Shown piece by piece: positions 9,588 to 18,741 of a stretch of DNA of 54,765 bases. The stretch comes from Bdellovibrionales bacterium. GTDB taxonomy: Bacteria; Bdellovibrionota; UBA2428. How positions within the stretch are numbered: position 1 is the first letter of the stretch; every line of letters starts with the position of its first letter. The stretch lies in the NCBI GenBank assembly GCA_018266335.1, contig JAFEAR010000173.1:1-54765 (forward strand), read 5' to 3'. Under the pieces are notes generated by a model that saw only the letters and a list, made by a program, of their open reading frames with translations, was not told where the DNA came from and made no database searches. The translations under genes and the position numbers were made by a program.

Positions 9588-11039
9588 CTACTTGCCCATG
9601 CGCTTGTAAGCAGCCAGGGCTTCGTTGCGCGCCTCGGAGTGATTAACGATCGGCCGGGGATAGCTTCGGCCAAGCTCTACCCCTGCCCGCACTAAAATTT
9701 CATCGGGCGCCTCCCATGGCCGATGAATCCACTTTGCTGGAACTTTGCCCAGTTCGGGAATCCAAGTCCGAATGTATTCGCCCTCGGGATCAAATTTTTC
9801 CCCCTGCAAAATGGGGTTAAAAACTCTGAAGTAAGGTGCAGCATCGGCCCCGCAGCCCGCCGTCCACTGCCACCCCAGCGTGTTGCTCGCTAAATCGGCA
9901 TCCACCAGCGTGTCCCAAAACCAAGCGGCGCCTTCCTGCCACGAAATCTGCAAATGTTTCACCAGGAACGAGGCCACCACCATGCGCACACGATTGTGCA
10001 TCCAACCCCAGTGCCACAACTGCCGCATGCCTGCGTCGACGAGAGGATAGCCCGTCTGACCACGCTGCCAGGCACGGAGCCAAGCGCGCGTTTCCGCATT
10101 GCGCACGGCACGCCAAGGGAACTTAGCAAACTGCTCGCGCAGGGGTTGGCGGTCCGTGTGCGGAAAATGAAACAGCAAATGATACGCAAACTCGCGCCAG
10201 ACAATCTCCTTGAGGTAGGTCAAGGAGCCCGGATCCCCTTCAAAATCACGCGAAACGGTGTGCCATATACGCCGAGGACTAATTTCGCCAAAGTGCAAAT
10301 ACGGCGACAAACGCGAAGTCCCATCTTGGGCGGGAACATCACGCCCCCGCTGATATTCGTGCACGGCTTTGCGCGCAAAGGTTTGGAGCAATTTACGCGC
10401 GCTCTCTTCGCCGGGTGTCCACTGAGCCCGCATACCTTGATCCCACGGAATGCGCGGCTCCAGGCCCCAGCTCTCTAGTTTTTCGGATTTTGGCCAGCTC
10501 GATGGCAACGCCCATTGTGTAGGTGCCTTTTGCGGCTCGGGCGGATCGCCCAAATTCACTAACGCACGCCAGAAGGGCGTATAAACTTGATAGGGTCCAC
10601 CCGTTTTGGTTTTCAGCTCCCAAGGCTCGCGCAGCAAACTGCCATTAAAGCTTTGCACCCTCACGCCCTCGGCCTCGAGACGGGCCTTGACCTTGGTGTC
10701 CCGAGCAATGAGGGCCGGTTCGTAGCGCCGATTCCAAAAAACCGCCGTAGACTTCGTTTCGCGCACCAGTTCTAACAACGTCGATTCCGCATCGCCCGTG
10801 CGCAGAATCAACTGCGACCCGTGCGCCGCCAAACTCGATTGCAGCCGGCGCAATGACTGCGCCAGCCACCATTGCGAGGCCCCGCCCGGAGCCCAAGGAA
10901 CTTCTTCCTTAGGGGACCAAATGAAAACCGGCACCACGCCGCCTCCCGCTGACCGGGCCGCAGCCAATGCCGCGACTAATGCGGGTTGATCGTCGAGCCG
11001 CAGATCCTGACGAAACCAGAGGAGCACATTTGCAGTCAT
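9588..11039 (-). CDS. phrB: Deoxyribodipyrimidine photolyase (class I cryptochrome/photolyase family)
   Basis: I place the start at the ATG at 11039, giving 483 aa (MTANVLLWFRQDLRLDDQPAL), because a longer open frame to 11162 would run into the divergent gene. The N-terminal Rossmann antenna domain is followed by the FAD-binding helical domain with RDVPAQDGTSRLSPYLHFGEISPR, TGYPLVDAGMRQLWHWGWMHNRVRM, and DADLASNTLGWQW, all hallmark class I stretches. The enzyme uses blue light and reduced FAD to split cyclobutane pyrimidine dimers. It is divergent from a carotenoid-type desaturase gene; light-related pairings like this are common. Confidence 0.94.
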   Translation of the reverse strand: MTANVLLWFRQDLRLDDQPALVAALAAARSAGGGVVPVFIWSPKEEVPWAPGGASQWWLAQSLRRLQSSLAAHGSQLILRTGDAESTLLELVRETKSTAVFWNRRYEPALIARDTKVKARLEAEGVRVQSFNGSLLREPWELKTKTGGPYQVYTPFWRALVNLGDPPEPQKAPTQWALPSSWPKSEKLESWGLEPRIPWDQGMRAQWTPGEESARKLLQTFARKAVHEYQRGRDVPAQDGTSRLSPYLHFGEISPRRIWHTVSRDFEGDPGSLTYLKEIVWREFAYHLLFHFPHTDRQPLREQFAKFPWRAVRNAETRAWLRAWQRGQTGYPLVDAGMRQLWHWGWMHNRVRMVVASFLVKHLQISWQEGAAWFWDTLVDADLASNTLGWQWTAGCGADAAPYFRVFNPILQGEKFDPEGEYIRTWIPELGKVPAKWIHRPWEAPDEILVRAGVELGRSYPRPIVNHSEARNEALAAYKRMGK

Positions 11040-11070
11040 AGAAGGCTCGCAGTTTAAGGTCAGTCGCTCT

Positions 11071-12621
11071 ATGCTTGGCAATGTGAATTCGCAGAACCCT
11101 AAAACTCTGGCCGTCATCGGTGCCGGCCCCGCCGGACTCTTCGCCGCACACGTGGCCATCAAACTGGGCTACCGTGTGGCCCTTTTCGAATCGCATTCCA
11201 AACCCGGGGGGAGTGCCTCGTTTTTCCGCCGTAAACTGCCTGACGGCACGCCCGTGCTTTTCGACGCCGGCGCCACCGTAATGCCCGATCTCCGTGAAGG
11301 CGCCTTCCTGCGTCGCCTTCTGAACGCCATCGACGTAGTGCCACCGCCCTTTCATCCACTCCAACAAATGCACTACCAAATTCGCGGACGTTCCTTCTCG
11401 CTAAGCACCACTTCATCCGCGACGTGGATTGAAGGTCTCGCACGCGAATTTCCACAGGACGCAAAGTTCATTCATAGGCATTTTGGAAGCATGGCCCTCC
11501 AGGCGGAACGGCTCATGCAAGCCATGCAAAAAATTCCACATCTTCCACTTCAGAATTGGCAAGATCTGCGCCTGAATCTGGGCTTGGTCACCTCTCTGCT
11601 TCCACTATTGCCAGCCTTCCTAAGCGGCACGGTCGACAGCTTGGGGGCGCAACTCGATCGGGCGGGGATAAGCGCCGAGCTACGCGAATGGATCGACATG
11701 AACCTGCTCATCACGCTGCAGTGCCATGCAGACCAGGCCAGTCCGCTGTGGGCGGCCATGGCCCTCTTTTACTACCCGCTGGGGGCAGGGAGTACGGAAG
11801 GCGGAATGAAGGCCCTCTTTGAGCCCCTACTCAAAAAGCTTGAATCCAACCCTCTCGCCCGCGTGGCCATGCGCACACCCGTATTGAGTATTCACGAAGA
11901 AAGCGATGGACGACTCTCCCTGACCACCGCACAGGGGCAAGTGGGCCCTTTCGACGCTGTGCTCTCAAGCGCCCCCCGCATGAACACACGCGCCTTGGCC
12001 GACTTTCCCGTGCTGACTCATGACCGCCCCTGGCCGCTACTACGCGATAAACTTTGGAGCGCGTCCATGGGCTACCTGGCCGTCGAAGACTCACCCGATT
12101 TTCCTGCCGAAGTTTTTTATACGCACTCCTCCCTGGCTGCCCGACCGCACGAATCGCTCGACGGTGGAGAAGTCTACATGTCCTTCAGCGCGCGGAACGA
12201 CTCCACTCGCGCTCCCCAAGGCGTGCGCACCGTCACCCTTAGCACCCATACGCACCTCGAATCCTGGCCCAAATTCCAAACCCAGTACCGGAGCGATCCG
12301 GATTACATCGAACAAAAAACACGAGCCGGAATACCCCTTCGTGAACATTTCGAGACGATCTACCCCCGAGTCAAAATTCTGATGGCCGACTACGCCACCC
12401 CACTCACCTACGCACGCTACACCCAACGACGCGAAGGCAATGTAGGCGGAATTCCTCTGTCGCAAGAATTTACGGGGTTTAACTCGCCCTCCCAACGCAC
12501 GGGCCATCCGCGCCTACTGCAACTGGGCGACACGGCTTTTCCCGGACAAAGTTTATTAGCCTGCGCCCTGGGCGCCGTGGCGGCGATAGAGAAAATCCAC
12601 GGTCGGAAAATTGACCTCTAA
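11071..12621 (+). CDS. FAD-dependent oxidoreductase, phytoene desaturase/CrtISO-like
   Basis: 516 aa. The N-terminal FAD-binding dinucleotide fold (TLAVIGAGPAGLFAAHVAIKLGYRVALFE, then KPGGSASFFRR) and the C-terminal FAD motif (GDTAFPGQSLLACALGAVAAIE) define the CrtI/CrtISO/retinol-saturase amine-oxidase-like family. Members desaturate, isomerise or saturate carotenoids or related polyenes in the membrane. No other carotenoid genes (crtB, crtE) are nearby, so the substrate is open. An alternative GTG start lies three codons in. 31 nt separates the start from the divergent photolyase start, suggesting shared regulation. Confidence 0.85.
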   Translation: MLGNVNSQNPKTLAVIGAGPAGLFAAHVAIKLGYRVALFESHSKPGGSASFFRRKLPDGTPVLFDAGATVMPDLREGAFLRRLLNAIDVVPPPFHPLQQMHYQIRGRSFSLSTTSSATWIEGLAREFPQDAKFIHRHFGSMALQAERLMQAMQKIPHLPLQNWQDLRLNLGLVTSLLPLLPAFLSGTVDSLGAQLDRAGISAELREWIDMNLLITLQCHADQASPLWAAMALFYYPLGAGSTEGGMKALFEPLLKKLESNPLARVAMRTPVLSIHEESDGRLSLTTAQGQVGPFDAVLSSAPRMNTRALADFPVLTHDRPWPLLRDKLWSASMGYLAVEDSPDFPAEVFYTHSSLAARPHESLDGGEVYMSFSARNDSTRAPQGVRTVTLSTHTHLESWPKFQTQYRSDPDYIEQKTRAGIPLREHFETIYPRVKILMADYATPLTYARYTQRREGNVGGIPLSQEFTGFNSPSQRTGHPRLLQLGDTAFPGQSLLACALGAVAAIEKIHGRKIDL

Positions 12622-12631
12622 CGTTCACGAA

Positions 12632-12656
12632 CTAAGCATCGTAGAATAATGCTTAG
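12632..12656. promoter_or_regulatory. Perfect 8-bp inverted repeat over the start of the HD-GYP-like gene
   Basis: CTAAGCAT (12632-12639) and ATGCTTAG (12649-12656) are exact complements with a 9-nt spacer. The right arm ends on the G of the GTG start codon. As DNA it could be an operator; as RNA it would hide the start region. There is no T-run, so it is not an intrinsic terminator for the upstream gene. Confidence 0.5.
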
Positions 12657-13678
12657 TGGAAACCAAATTCCTGCGCGTTTCTCTGCAAGATATCCCGAAG
12701 GATGACAACGGGCGTTCGCGCATAGATCTCTATGTGCATCTGCCCACCGCGCAGAAGTATGTTCGCTACGTCTTGGCCGGCGACGAAATCGACGCCCAAA
12801 AACTCGAAGCCATCAAACACCATACGGAACCCGACTTCTACAAACTGGAAAGCGACCAACCCTTGGTGGATACCGCCGCGCCCAAAGTTGAAACTCGCAC
12901 CATCGAGGAAGCAACAGATTTCAATCCCGAAATCCTCGGAAACTCGCTCAAACAGGAAATCAAAGACGTTTACAAATACATCATCGGCGACGCCGCCGAT
13001 CCGGGCGTAGCCGTAAAGCGTTTCGAAGGCATGTCGGACAAACTAGTGAACTTCATCGCTCCCGACATCAAGAGCCTTAGCGAACATCTCAAGAAACAAT
13101 CCAAATACCTCTCGCTCATGTCCGATTCCGCAGCTATTTCGACCATCGCCATCCTCTGCGCCTTCGCCAATGGTTTCGACTCGCGCAAATCCTACCGCGA
13201 GCTTTCCTATGCCACCCTCGTCATGGACATTTCGCTCGTGGACTTTTCGGACGAGCAAATCAACACCTACTACGTGAACCGCGACGCACTCCCGAAAGAC
13301 GTGCTCAAGGAAATTCTCTTCCACCCGATGCGCTCGTATCAGCTTGCCGAGCAAAAACTAAAGTCGTTCTCGGACGTCACGATGCAGCTTATCCTGACGC
13401 ACCACGAGCTTTACAACGGCAAGGGCTTTCCGCGCGGCATTCGCACCGAAGCGCTCTTCCCCATCGCCCGCGTGCTCTCACTTGCCGTGGATATTTTCGA
13501 AAACCTGAAGGCCAGCGATTTACGTGGCGAGAAAAAGAGCCTGCTGGATATCCTCAACGGCATTAATGAACAACATTCCGAGGCGCACATGCGCCGTCAC
13601 AACAAAAAACTGATCGACGGCACACTTACTTTTCTGATGACCGACAACGCTCAGGCTCCGGCCAAGCCGACCATCTAA
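12656..13678 (+). CDS. HD-GYP-like protein with degenerate catalytic HD motif
   Basis: 340 aa, GTG start. Residues ~90-140 are an unrecognised helical region; residues ~155-300 align by eye with HD-GYP c-di-GMP phosphodiesterases: LFHP (~222-224), [16 protein letters not shown] (HHE at ~249-251; GYP replaced by GFP), [15 protein letters not shown]. The metal-binding HD of the usual LHDIGK is replaced by VMDIS (Met190-Asp191), and the ADxFDA motif reads VDIFEN. Hydrolysis is therefore doubtful; it more likely binds c-di-GMP or acts through protein contacts. Its stop overlaps the convergent folE stop by 4 nt. A perfect inverted repeat covers its start. Confidence 0.75.
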   Translation: METKFLRVSLQDIPKDDNGRSRIDLYVHLPTAQKYVRYVLAGDEIDAQKLEAIKHHTEPDFYKLESDQPLVDTAAPKVETRTIEEATDFNPEILGNSLKQEIKDVYKYIIGDAADPGVAVKRFEGMSDKLVNFIAPDIKSLSEHLKKQSKYLSLMSDSAAISTIAILCAFANGFDSRKSYRELSYATLVMDISLVDFSDEQINTYYVNRDALPKDVLKEILFHPMRSYQLAEQKLKSFSDVTMQLILTHHELYNGKGFPRGIRTEALFPIARVLSLAVDIFENLKASDLRGEKKSLLDILNGINEQHSEAHMRRHNKKLIDGTLTFLMTDNAQAPAKPTI

Positions 13679-14265
13679 CGACCAATCAGCTTTAAAAACT
13701 CCGAACGCGTGTTCTGATTGTCGCGGAATTCACCCAGCATGGACGAAGTCACCATTGTGGAATTTTGCTTTTGCACACCACGCATGATCATGCACATGTG
13801 CTGCGCCTCCACCACGACCGCCACGCCCCGCGGCTCCAGGTAATCCTGAATGGTGCGCGCAATCTGGTCCGTCATCCGCTCTTGCACCTGCAAACGACGC
13901 GCAAAAATCTCGGCCATGCGGGCGAGTTTGCTGAGCCCCACAATTTTTCCGTTCGGAATGTAGGCAATGTGTACCTTGCCGAAGAAGGGCAAAAGATGGT
14001 GCTCACAGAGCGAATAAATTTCGATGTCCTTCACAAGGATCATCTCGTCATAGTTTTCGTGAAAAATAGCGCCGTTGATGACCTGCACGGGGTCCTGCTT
14101 GTAGCCCGAGGTCAAAAAGTCCATGGCCTTGGCGTAGCGCTCGGGAGTTTTGAGGAGTCCCTCGCGCTCAGGGTCTTCCCCCATGAGCTTTAGAATCAGC
14201 TTCATGTTCTCTTGAATGGCTTTCTGCGGCATGCCGAGGAGATAAACGCCCCCCCGGGCCGACAC
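13675..14265 (-). CDS. folE: GTP cyclohydrolase I
   Basis: 196 aa. Converts GTP to dihydroneopterin triphosphate, the first step of both folate and queuosine (preQ0) synthesis. Typical motifs are [23 protein letters not shown] (Zn-binding Cys and His), [23 protein letters not shown] and [18 protein letters not shown]. The first eleven residues ([11 protein letters not shown]) look dispensable; a second ATG at codon 12 ([10 protein letters not shown]) is a possible start. It closes a minus-strand series that contains queE, queD, queC, queF and an oxygenase, so here it most likely feeds queuosine synthesis. Confidence 0.96.
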   Translation of the reverse strand: MSARGGVYLLGMPQKAIQENMKLILKLMGEDPEREGLLKTPERYAKAMDFLTSGYKQDPVQVINGAIFHENYDEMILVKDIEIYSLCEHHLLPFFGKVHIAYIPNGKIVGLSKLARMAEIFARRLQVQERMTDQIARTIQDYLEPRGVAVVVEAQHMCMIMRGVQKQNSTMVTSSMLGEFRDNQNTRSEFLKLIGR

Positions 14266-14286
14266 AAGGATCTTTTACGTCCGGCC

Positions 14287-14871
14287 CTAGCTGCGCGTTA
14301 GCAACCAGCCGCTAAGGGCAAAGCGCAGCCGATCCACCGGCGGCAAAACTTCATGGGGCACCCGATCGGCCCGAAACAGCACGAGGCGATTTTCTACCGG
14401 ATAAATATCTACTGCGGGGGCCTCCGGCAATACCAGTCGCACGGCCCCGCCCTGCGACTCGTGCCAGTCCTGGTTCAGATAATACAGGCACGTGATCGCT
14501 CGCCGCGATGGCTTATCCCGAAACACATCCAGGTGGCGCCGATAAAAAGCCCCGGGCTCGTAAACCGTGGCCTGAATTTCTTCGGTCTCCAGAGCCAAAA
14601 AAAACTCTGCAGTCAGGGCCCGGCGAACTGCGGCTAGGGCCGAAAAGAACTCGGCATGGGGCCCACTCGACTGCGCGTCTACCCACCGCAACCAGTCACT
14701 GCGCTCCTCTTCGTGACGAGCTGGAGCTACTCCTCCCACCCGAGCCTGCCGGTACTCATTCCGTGCCCAGGCTTCACGCTCGGTCAGAGCAAGCGCACGA
14801 CACACATCGAGCGGTAAAAAATTTTCTAGAATCGCATAATCGCGTTCGGCGAGTTGATCAGTCCAACTCAA
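14287..14871 (-). CDS. 2-oxoglutarate/Fe(II)-dependent dioxygenase (SM-20/prolyl-4-hydroxylase type)
   Basis: 194 aa from a TTG start whose TTGA overlaps the queF stop, a sign of translational coupling. The jelly-roll iron site is complete: H113 and D115 (YRRHLDVF), H173 (VPHEVLPP), and the 2-oxoglutarate arginine R183 (RLRFALSGWLL). The closest kind is the SM-20-related family, which hydroxylates protein prolines or other substrates; the natural substrate cannot be deduced. It lies inside the queuosine gene series, between queF and folE. That may be chance clustering or a link to tRNA/ribosome modification (some prolyl hydroxylases act on ribosomal proteins). Confidence 0.85.
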   Translation of the reverse strand: MSWTDQLAERDYAILENFLPLDVCRALALTEREAWARNEYRQARVGGVAPARHEEERSDWLRWVDAQSSGPHAEFFSALAAVRRALTAEFFLALETEEIQATVYEPGAFYRRHLDVFRDKPSRRAITCLYYLNQDWHESQGGAVRLVLPEAPAVDIYPVENRLVLFRADRVPHEVLPPVDRLRFALSGWLLTRS

Positions 14872-15263
14872 CGCTTTTGATCCGCACTCGAAATACGCGT
14901 GGTCGTATCGATACCGCCGCGCGTTTGGTAAGTCACAGTGATATTCAGCTCCGCCGGCTCTAGCGCGCGAAAAAGATCCGTATAGATGCGCGAGGTTGCG
15001 GGTTCCTGATAGATCCCTACGTTGCGGTAGCTCAAAAAATAATATTTGAGCGACTTAAGCTCGATGCATTTCTGCGCGGGAATGTAATCCACCACAATCG
15101 TCGCAATGTCCGGCAAACCCGAGTACGGACACACGGCCGAAAATTCGTTCGTAGTGCAGGTGATGCGCTGACGAGGCCCCTCGTACGGAAAAGACTCCAG
15201 CACGGCGGCGTCGATTTTATCTTCGGACTCGAAGGGGATGCGTTTGCCTTCAGCTACGGCCAT
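14868..15263 (-). CDS. queF: preQ0 reductase (NADPH-dependent 7-cyano-7-deazaguanine reductase)
   Basis: 131 aa from the ATG at 15263 (MAVAEGKRIPFESED), which fits the short type I (YkvM-like) QueF; an open frame runs further upstream into queC but is not needed. It reduces the nitrile of preQ0 to the amine preQ1. The catalytic Cys45 sits in FSAVCPYSGLPD with Asp52, and the family signature IELKSLKYYFLSYRNVGIYQE is intact. Its start overlaps the end of queC by 14 nt, and its stop overlaps the oxygenase start. Confidence 0.95.
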   Translation of the reverse strand: MAVAEGKRIPFESEDKIDAAVLESFPYEGPRQRITCTTNEFSAVCPYSGLPDIATIVVDYIPAQKCIELKSLKYYFLSYRNVGIYQEPATSRIYTDLFRALEPAELNITVTYQTRGGIDTTTRISSADQKR

Positions 15264-15939
15264 GTAAGTTCTCCTTAAATTCTTCAAAACCCCGCTTGCG
15301 CAGCACGCAGGCCGGACACTCCCCACAGCCATAACCCCACGGATGCAGCGAGGTGCGCACGCCTTCGTAACAAGTGTGCGTGCGCTGCACGATGGTTTGC
15401 AAACGACCCAAGCGATCGGCGAGGGCAAAAATTTCGGCCTTCGTGGAATACATGAGCGGACGATGGATGCTGATCTCCGCTCCCATGCCGAGGCTCAGCG
15501 ATTGCTCCATGGAAGCCAAAAACTCTTCCCGGCAGTCGGGATAGCCCGAGTAATCGGTTTCGCAGGCACCGATCACCAGATCCCTAATTCCCCGCGACAC
15601 CGCGTAGGCCGCCGAAAGAGTTAAAAAGAGCGCGTTGCGACCCGGCACAAAAGTCGAGGGCAAGTTATGCAGCCCACCGTCCGTCTTCACGGCAATCTTG
15701 GCATCGGTGAGGGCCGAGGGAGCAATTTGGTTCATCGCATCGATCTGAATAATTTCGTGCGGCACTTCTTCTTCGCGGCAAAGGGCGGCGGCGCCCTCAA
15801 GCTCCACCTTGTGTCGCTGGCCGTAATCGAAACTAATTGCGCGCACATCGCGGAAGGTACCCAATGCCCAGTACAAACAGGTCACGGAGTCCTGACCGCC
15901 GGATAAAATAACTAGCGCAGAAGCCTGCTGCGGTTTCAT
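15250..15939 (-). CDS. queC: 7-cyano-7-deazaguanine (preQ0) synthase
   Basis: 229 aa. ATP-dependent ligase that turns 7-carboxy-7-deazaguanine and ammonia into preQ0. The PP-loop ATP motif LVILSGGQDSVTCLYWAL lies at residues ~9-27, and the C-terminal zinc site shows the expected cysteines (GYGCGECPACVLRKRGFEEF). ATG at 15939 overlaps the queD stop (ATGA), so the genes are translated as one operon. Confidence 0.97.
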   Translation of the reverse strand: MKPQQASALVILSGGQDSVTCLYWALGTFRDVRAISFDYGQRHKVELEGAAALCREEEVPHEIIQIDAMNQIAPSALTDAKIAVKTDGGLHNLPSTFVPGRNALFLTLSAAYAVSRGIRDLVIGACETDYSGYPDCREEFLASMEQSLSLGMGAEISIHRPLMYSTKAEIFALADRLGRLQTIVQRTHTCYEGVRTSLHPWGYGCGECPACVLRKRGFEEFKENLHGRS

Positions 15940-16328
15940 GCCGGTTCCCCTTCACCCGAATAGTAAACTCGAATGCCCGCGAGCGGGCGGGACACGATGA
16001 TTTCCGAGAGCAAGGGCAGCCCGGGTTTCAATTGGCGCCAGATCCACCGCGCAATCACTTCGCCCGTGGGACTTTCCAGACCCGGAATATCATTGAGGCA
16101 GTAGTGGTCCAGCATCGCCTCGACGGGCTGCAACTTGGCGAGCAAATCGCCGTGATCCATCACAAAACCGCTCTTCGGATCGACGGGTCCGCGCACGATG
16201 ACTTCCACTTCGTACGAGTGACCATGCATCCGGCGGTTCGGATGACCTTCAGAATAACCCGTGGGTTGAAAATGCGCCGCTTCGAAGTGAAAGCGCGCCG
16301 ACATGCCGGCCCGAAAAACGCCGCTCAC
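15936..16328 (-). CDS. queD: 6-carboxy-5,6,7,8-tetrahydropterin synthase
   Basis: I choose the GTG at 16328 (130 aa): its G is also the last base of the queE TAG, and GAGGGG stands 6 nt upstream; a longer frame to 16412 lies inside queE and an internal ATG at 16304 is the alternative. Zn-binding histidines are seen in FHFEAAHF and MHGHSYEVEV, with the catalytic region SGFVMDHGDLLAKL and YCLNDIPGLESPTGEVIARWIW, typical of QueD/PTPS. It makes carboxytetrahydropterin from dihydroneopterin triphosphate, the product of FolE, upstream of QueE. Confidence 0.95.
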   Translation of the reverse strand: MSGVFRAGMSARFHFEAAHFQPTGYSEGHPNRRMHGHSYEVEVIVRGPVDPKSGFVMDHGDLLAKLQPVEAMLDHYCLNDIPGLESPTGEVIARWIWRQLKPGLPLLSEIIVSRPLAGIRVYYSGEGEPA

Positions 16329-16981
16329 TACACACCCCTCGTTTCGGCGCCCCAAATATACTTGTGCATTTGGAGCTGCATGCGGAGCGGGAGTTTGGAA
16401 TCGATCACCCACTGCGCCAAATCGCGCGGCGCCACCTGACCATGGGAAGGAGATACGAGCACGGTGACACGCTCGTGAAGTTTGTGGTGCCGTACCGTGG
16501 CCACGGCAAAATCAAAATCTTCCTGGCTGGTAATGACGAATTTTACTTCGTCCAAACCGGGCTTTAGGTGACCCATGTTGTCCCAGTGATTGCGGTGCGA
16601 CTCGTTGGAACCGGGCGTTTTGATATCGAGAATGATTTTTACTGCGGGCGGAACATTCGCAATCGGAAAGGCCCCGCTCGTTTCGATGAGCATCTCGTAA
16701 CCACGATCAATCGCTTCCTGCATGAAGGGAATCGCATTGGGCTGCGCCAGCGGTTCGCCACCCGTGAGCTCCACAAGCGGCGTGCCGTACTCTTTGAGCA
16801 CGGCAAAAACTTCATCGAAACTTTTCGTAACGCCCTCATGGAAGGCGTAAGCCGTATCGCAGTAGGTGCAACGCAAGGGACAGCCCATCAGGCGCACGAA
16901 GGCACACGGACGACCTGCATGGGTCGACTCGCCCTGAATACTGTTGAAAATTTCGTTCACCCGGAGCGTGCGCGAAAGCAT
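16328..16981 (-). CDS. queE: 7-carboxy-7-deazaguanine synthase (radical SAM)
   Basis: 217 aa. Radical-SAM enzyme that contracts carboxytetrahydropterin to 7-carboxy-7-deazaguanine. The 4Fe-4S site is C34-X3-C38-X2-C41 in LMGCPLRCTYCDTAYAF, preceded by the family's SIQGEST; VELTGGEPL follows for SAM binding. It is the first gene of the minus-strand que series and is divergent from the topoisomerase VI genes over 74 nt. Confidence 0.96.
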   Translation of the reverse strand: MLSRTLRVNEIFNSIQGESTHAGRPCAFVRLMGCPLRCTYCDTAYAFHEGVTKSFDEVFAVLKEYGTPLVELTGGEPLAQPNAIPFMQEAIDRGYEMLIETSGAFPIANVPPAVKIILDIKTPGSNESHRNHWDNMGHLKPGLDEVKFVITSQEDFDFAVATVRHHKLHERVTVLVSPSHGQVAPRDLAQWVIDSKLPLRMQLQMHKYIWGAETRGV

Positions 16982-17055
16982 TTGCGGGAACTTAACCCAT
17001 CGCGTCAGGACGGGTCAATTGCAAGCTAACGGAATCTAAGGATAATAGGGGGACC

Positions 17056-18735
17056 GTGAGTTCAAAGATTACATCAAGCTCAACTGCTGAATATTTCTCG
17101 AAAAATCTACAACAAGTAGGCTTTTCGTCGGCTACGAAGGCCGTTTTAACCACCCTCAAAGAGGCCGTGGATAACTCGCTGGACGCCTGCGAAGAGAACG
17201 AAATCCTGCCCTCGGTGAACGTTTTGATCGAAAAAGCGGGCTCCGGGACGCAAAAAAACACGGATTTGGTGCGAATTGTGGTGACCGACAACGGTCCCGG
17301 CATCGAAGTCGAGGATTTGCCCCGCGTTTACGGGGAGTATTTGGCTTCTAGTAAATTCGGCCGGGGACGCTGTTCGCGCGGTCAGCAGGGCATCGGTATT
17401 TCGGCCGCCACCACCTGGGCGCAGCTTACCTCCGCCAAGGGCGTGCGAGTTATTACTAAAACTTCGCGCATGCGGAGCGCCGTTTCGGCCCTCGTAGAAG
17501 TCGACATCAAAAAGAACCAGGGCGTGCTGAAGGATAAAGAAACTATCGATTGGGATCGTCCGCATGGCACCAGCGTGGAGTTCTACATCGACGGCCGAAT
17601 TCAGCTGAACGGTGAAGGCGGAATTTTGACGTACCTCACCGGCACCAGTCTGGTGAACCCGCACCTCACTTTGAATTACAAAATCAACGACGAAGCGCCC
17701 GTCAGCATTCCGCGCGTTACCGAAACGCTCATTCCCGTGCCCGAAGCCGTCGCGCCCCACCCGCACACCATGAAACTGGGCGAGTTCCTCTCGCATGTGA
17801 GTCTCTTCGGTAAGGTTACGCTCGAGACCTTCCTCAAAAAAGGTTTCTCGCGCGTGGGCGACTCCACCTTCCCCGAACTCGTCAAAGCGGGCGTCAAGAA
17901 GGCCTGGTTCTCGCAGGCCCTGCCCTCGCTCGACGAAACGGCGTTGCGCACGACCTACTCGGCCCTCCAGGCCATTGAGCTTATGCCGCCTTCTACGCGC
18001 TCGGTGCTGAGCATCGGCGAAGAAGGCCTCTCCCAAAGCGTGAACCGCCTAGGGGAACTCGACTTCTTCAGCGTCGTGTCGCGCAAGCCGCGCATCTGCG
18101 ACGCCAAACCTGTCGTGGTGGAAGTCGCAATTGCCCGTCTGCTTAAATCGCAGAACGAAGCGGACGATCCCGTCACGGTGCTTCGCTTTGCTAACCGCGT
18201 TCCGTTGCAATTCGACAAGGCCGCCTGCGCGATCGTGCGCGCCATTGAGAGCGTCAACTGGCGCGCTTACGGTTTGCAGCAGCCTAAGAATTCCATTCCG
18301 CAGGGCCCGTACGTCATCGCCGTCAGCGTGGTGTCGCCCTTCATTAAATTTAAGAACGCTTCTAAAGAGACCATCGATGCTTCGGACGAACTCGTGGATG
18401 AATTGCGCCTTGCGCTCATCCAAGCGGGTCAGCGCCTCTCGCGCCACATCAACAAGGAACGCCGCGCGGCCGATCTGGAAGAGAAAATTCGCCACATCGA
18501 GCAGTTCGGCCCCATTCTTATTTCGTGCATTGGCCGCATTGTGAAGGCGCCCGAAACTCGCCTGCAAAAGGCACGCGACGGTCTCATGAAAATTCTAGGC
18601 CGCGACGCCGAACGCGCCGAAAACGACTTGGCGCTGGCCGAAGAAAAACACGCCGCGCTAGAAGCCAAACAGAAAAAGAAAAAAACCAAAGACGAGGACG
18701 ACGCCGAGTCGGCTTCCGAAGACGCCGAGGCATAA
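17056..18735 (+). CDS. top6B: DNA topoisomerase VI subunit B (GHKL ATPase)
   Basis: 559 aa, GTG start with AGGGGG 3 nt before it. ATPase subunit of the type IIB enzyme that passes one duplex through another. Bergerat-fold motifs: N-box LKEAVDNSLDACEE, DNGPGIEVEDL, and the ATP lid SRGQQGIGISAATTWAQL. A central H2TH-like stretch (~240-320) and the transducer domain follow, with RFANRVPLQFD and, at residues 401-405, NWRAY in place of the archaeal WKxY DNA-contact motif (Lys to Arg). The C-terminus is a lysine-then-acidic tail (~540-559). The A subunit starts 6 nt downstream. Topo VI is chiefly archaeal and plant with scattered bacterial cases. Confidence 0.95.
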   Translation: MSSKITSSSTAEYFSKNLQQVGFSSATKAVLTTLKEAVDNSLDACEENEILPSVNVLIEKAGSGTQKNTDLVRIVVTDNGPGIEVEDLPRVYGEYLASSKFGRGRCSRGQQGIGISAATTWAQLTSAKGVRVITKTSRMRSAVSALVEVDIKKNQGVLKDKETIDWDRPHGTSVEFYIDGRIQLNGEGGILTYLTGTSLVNPHLTLNYKINDEAPVSIPRVTETLIPVPEAVAPHPHTMKLGEFLSHVSLFGKVTLETFLKKGFSRVGDSTFPELVKAGVKKAWFSQALPSLDETALRTTYSALQAIELMPPSTRSVLSIGEEGLSQSVNRLGELDFFSVVSRKPRICDAKPVVVEVAIARLLKSQNEADDPVTVLRFANRVPLQFDKAACAIVRAIESVNWRAYGLQQPKNSIPQGPYVIAVSVVSPFIKFKNASKETIDASDELVDELRLALIQAGQRLSRHINKERRAADLEEKIRHIEQFGPILISCIGRIVKAPETRLQKARDGLMKILGRDAERAENDLALAEEKHAALEAKQKKKKTKDEDDAESASEDAEA

Positions 18736-18741
18736 ACGAAC

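Noticed and set aside
17146..18036. Long minus-strand open frame (296 aa) inside top6B
   Set aside because: It is fully antisense to a gene with clear GHKL motifs, is His/Glu/Gly-rich as expected from reverse reading of C-ending codons, and has no family resemblance.
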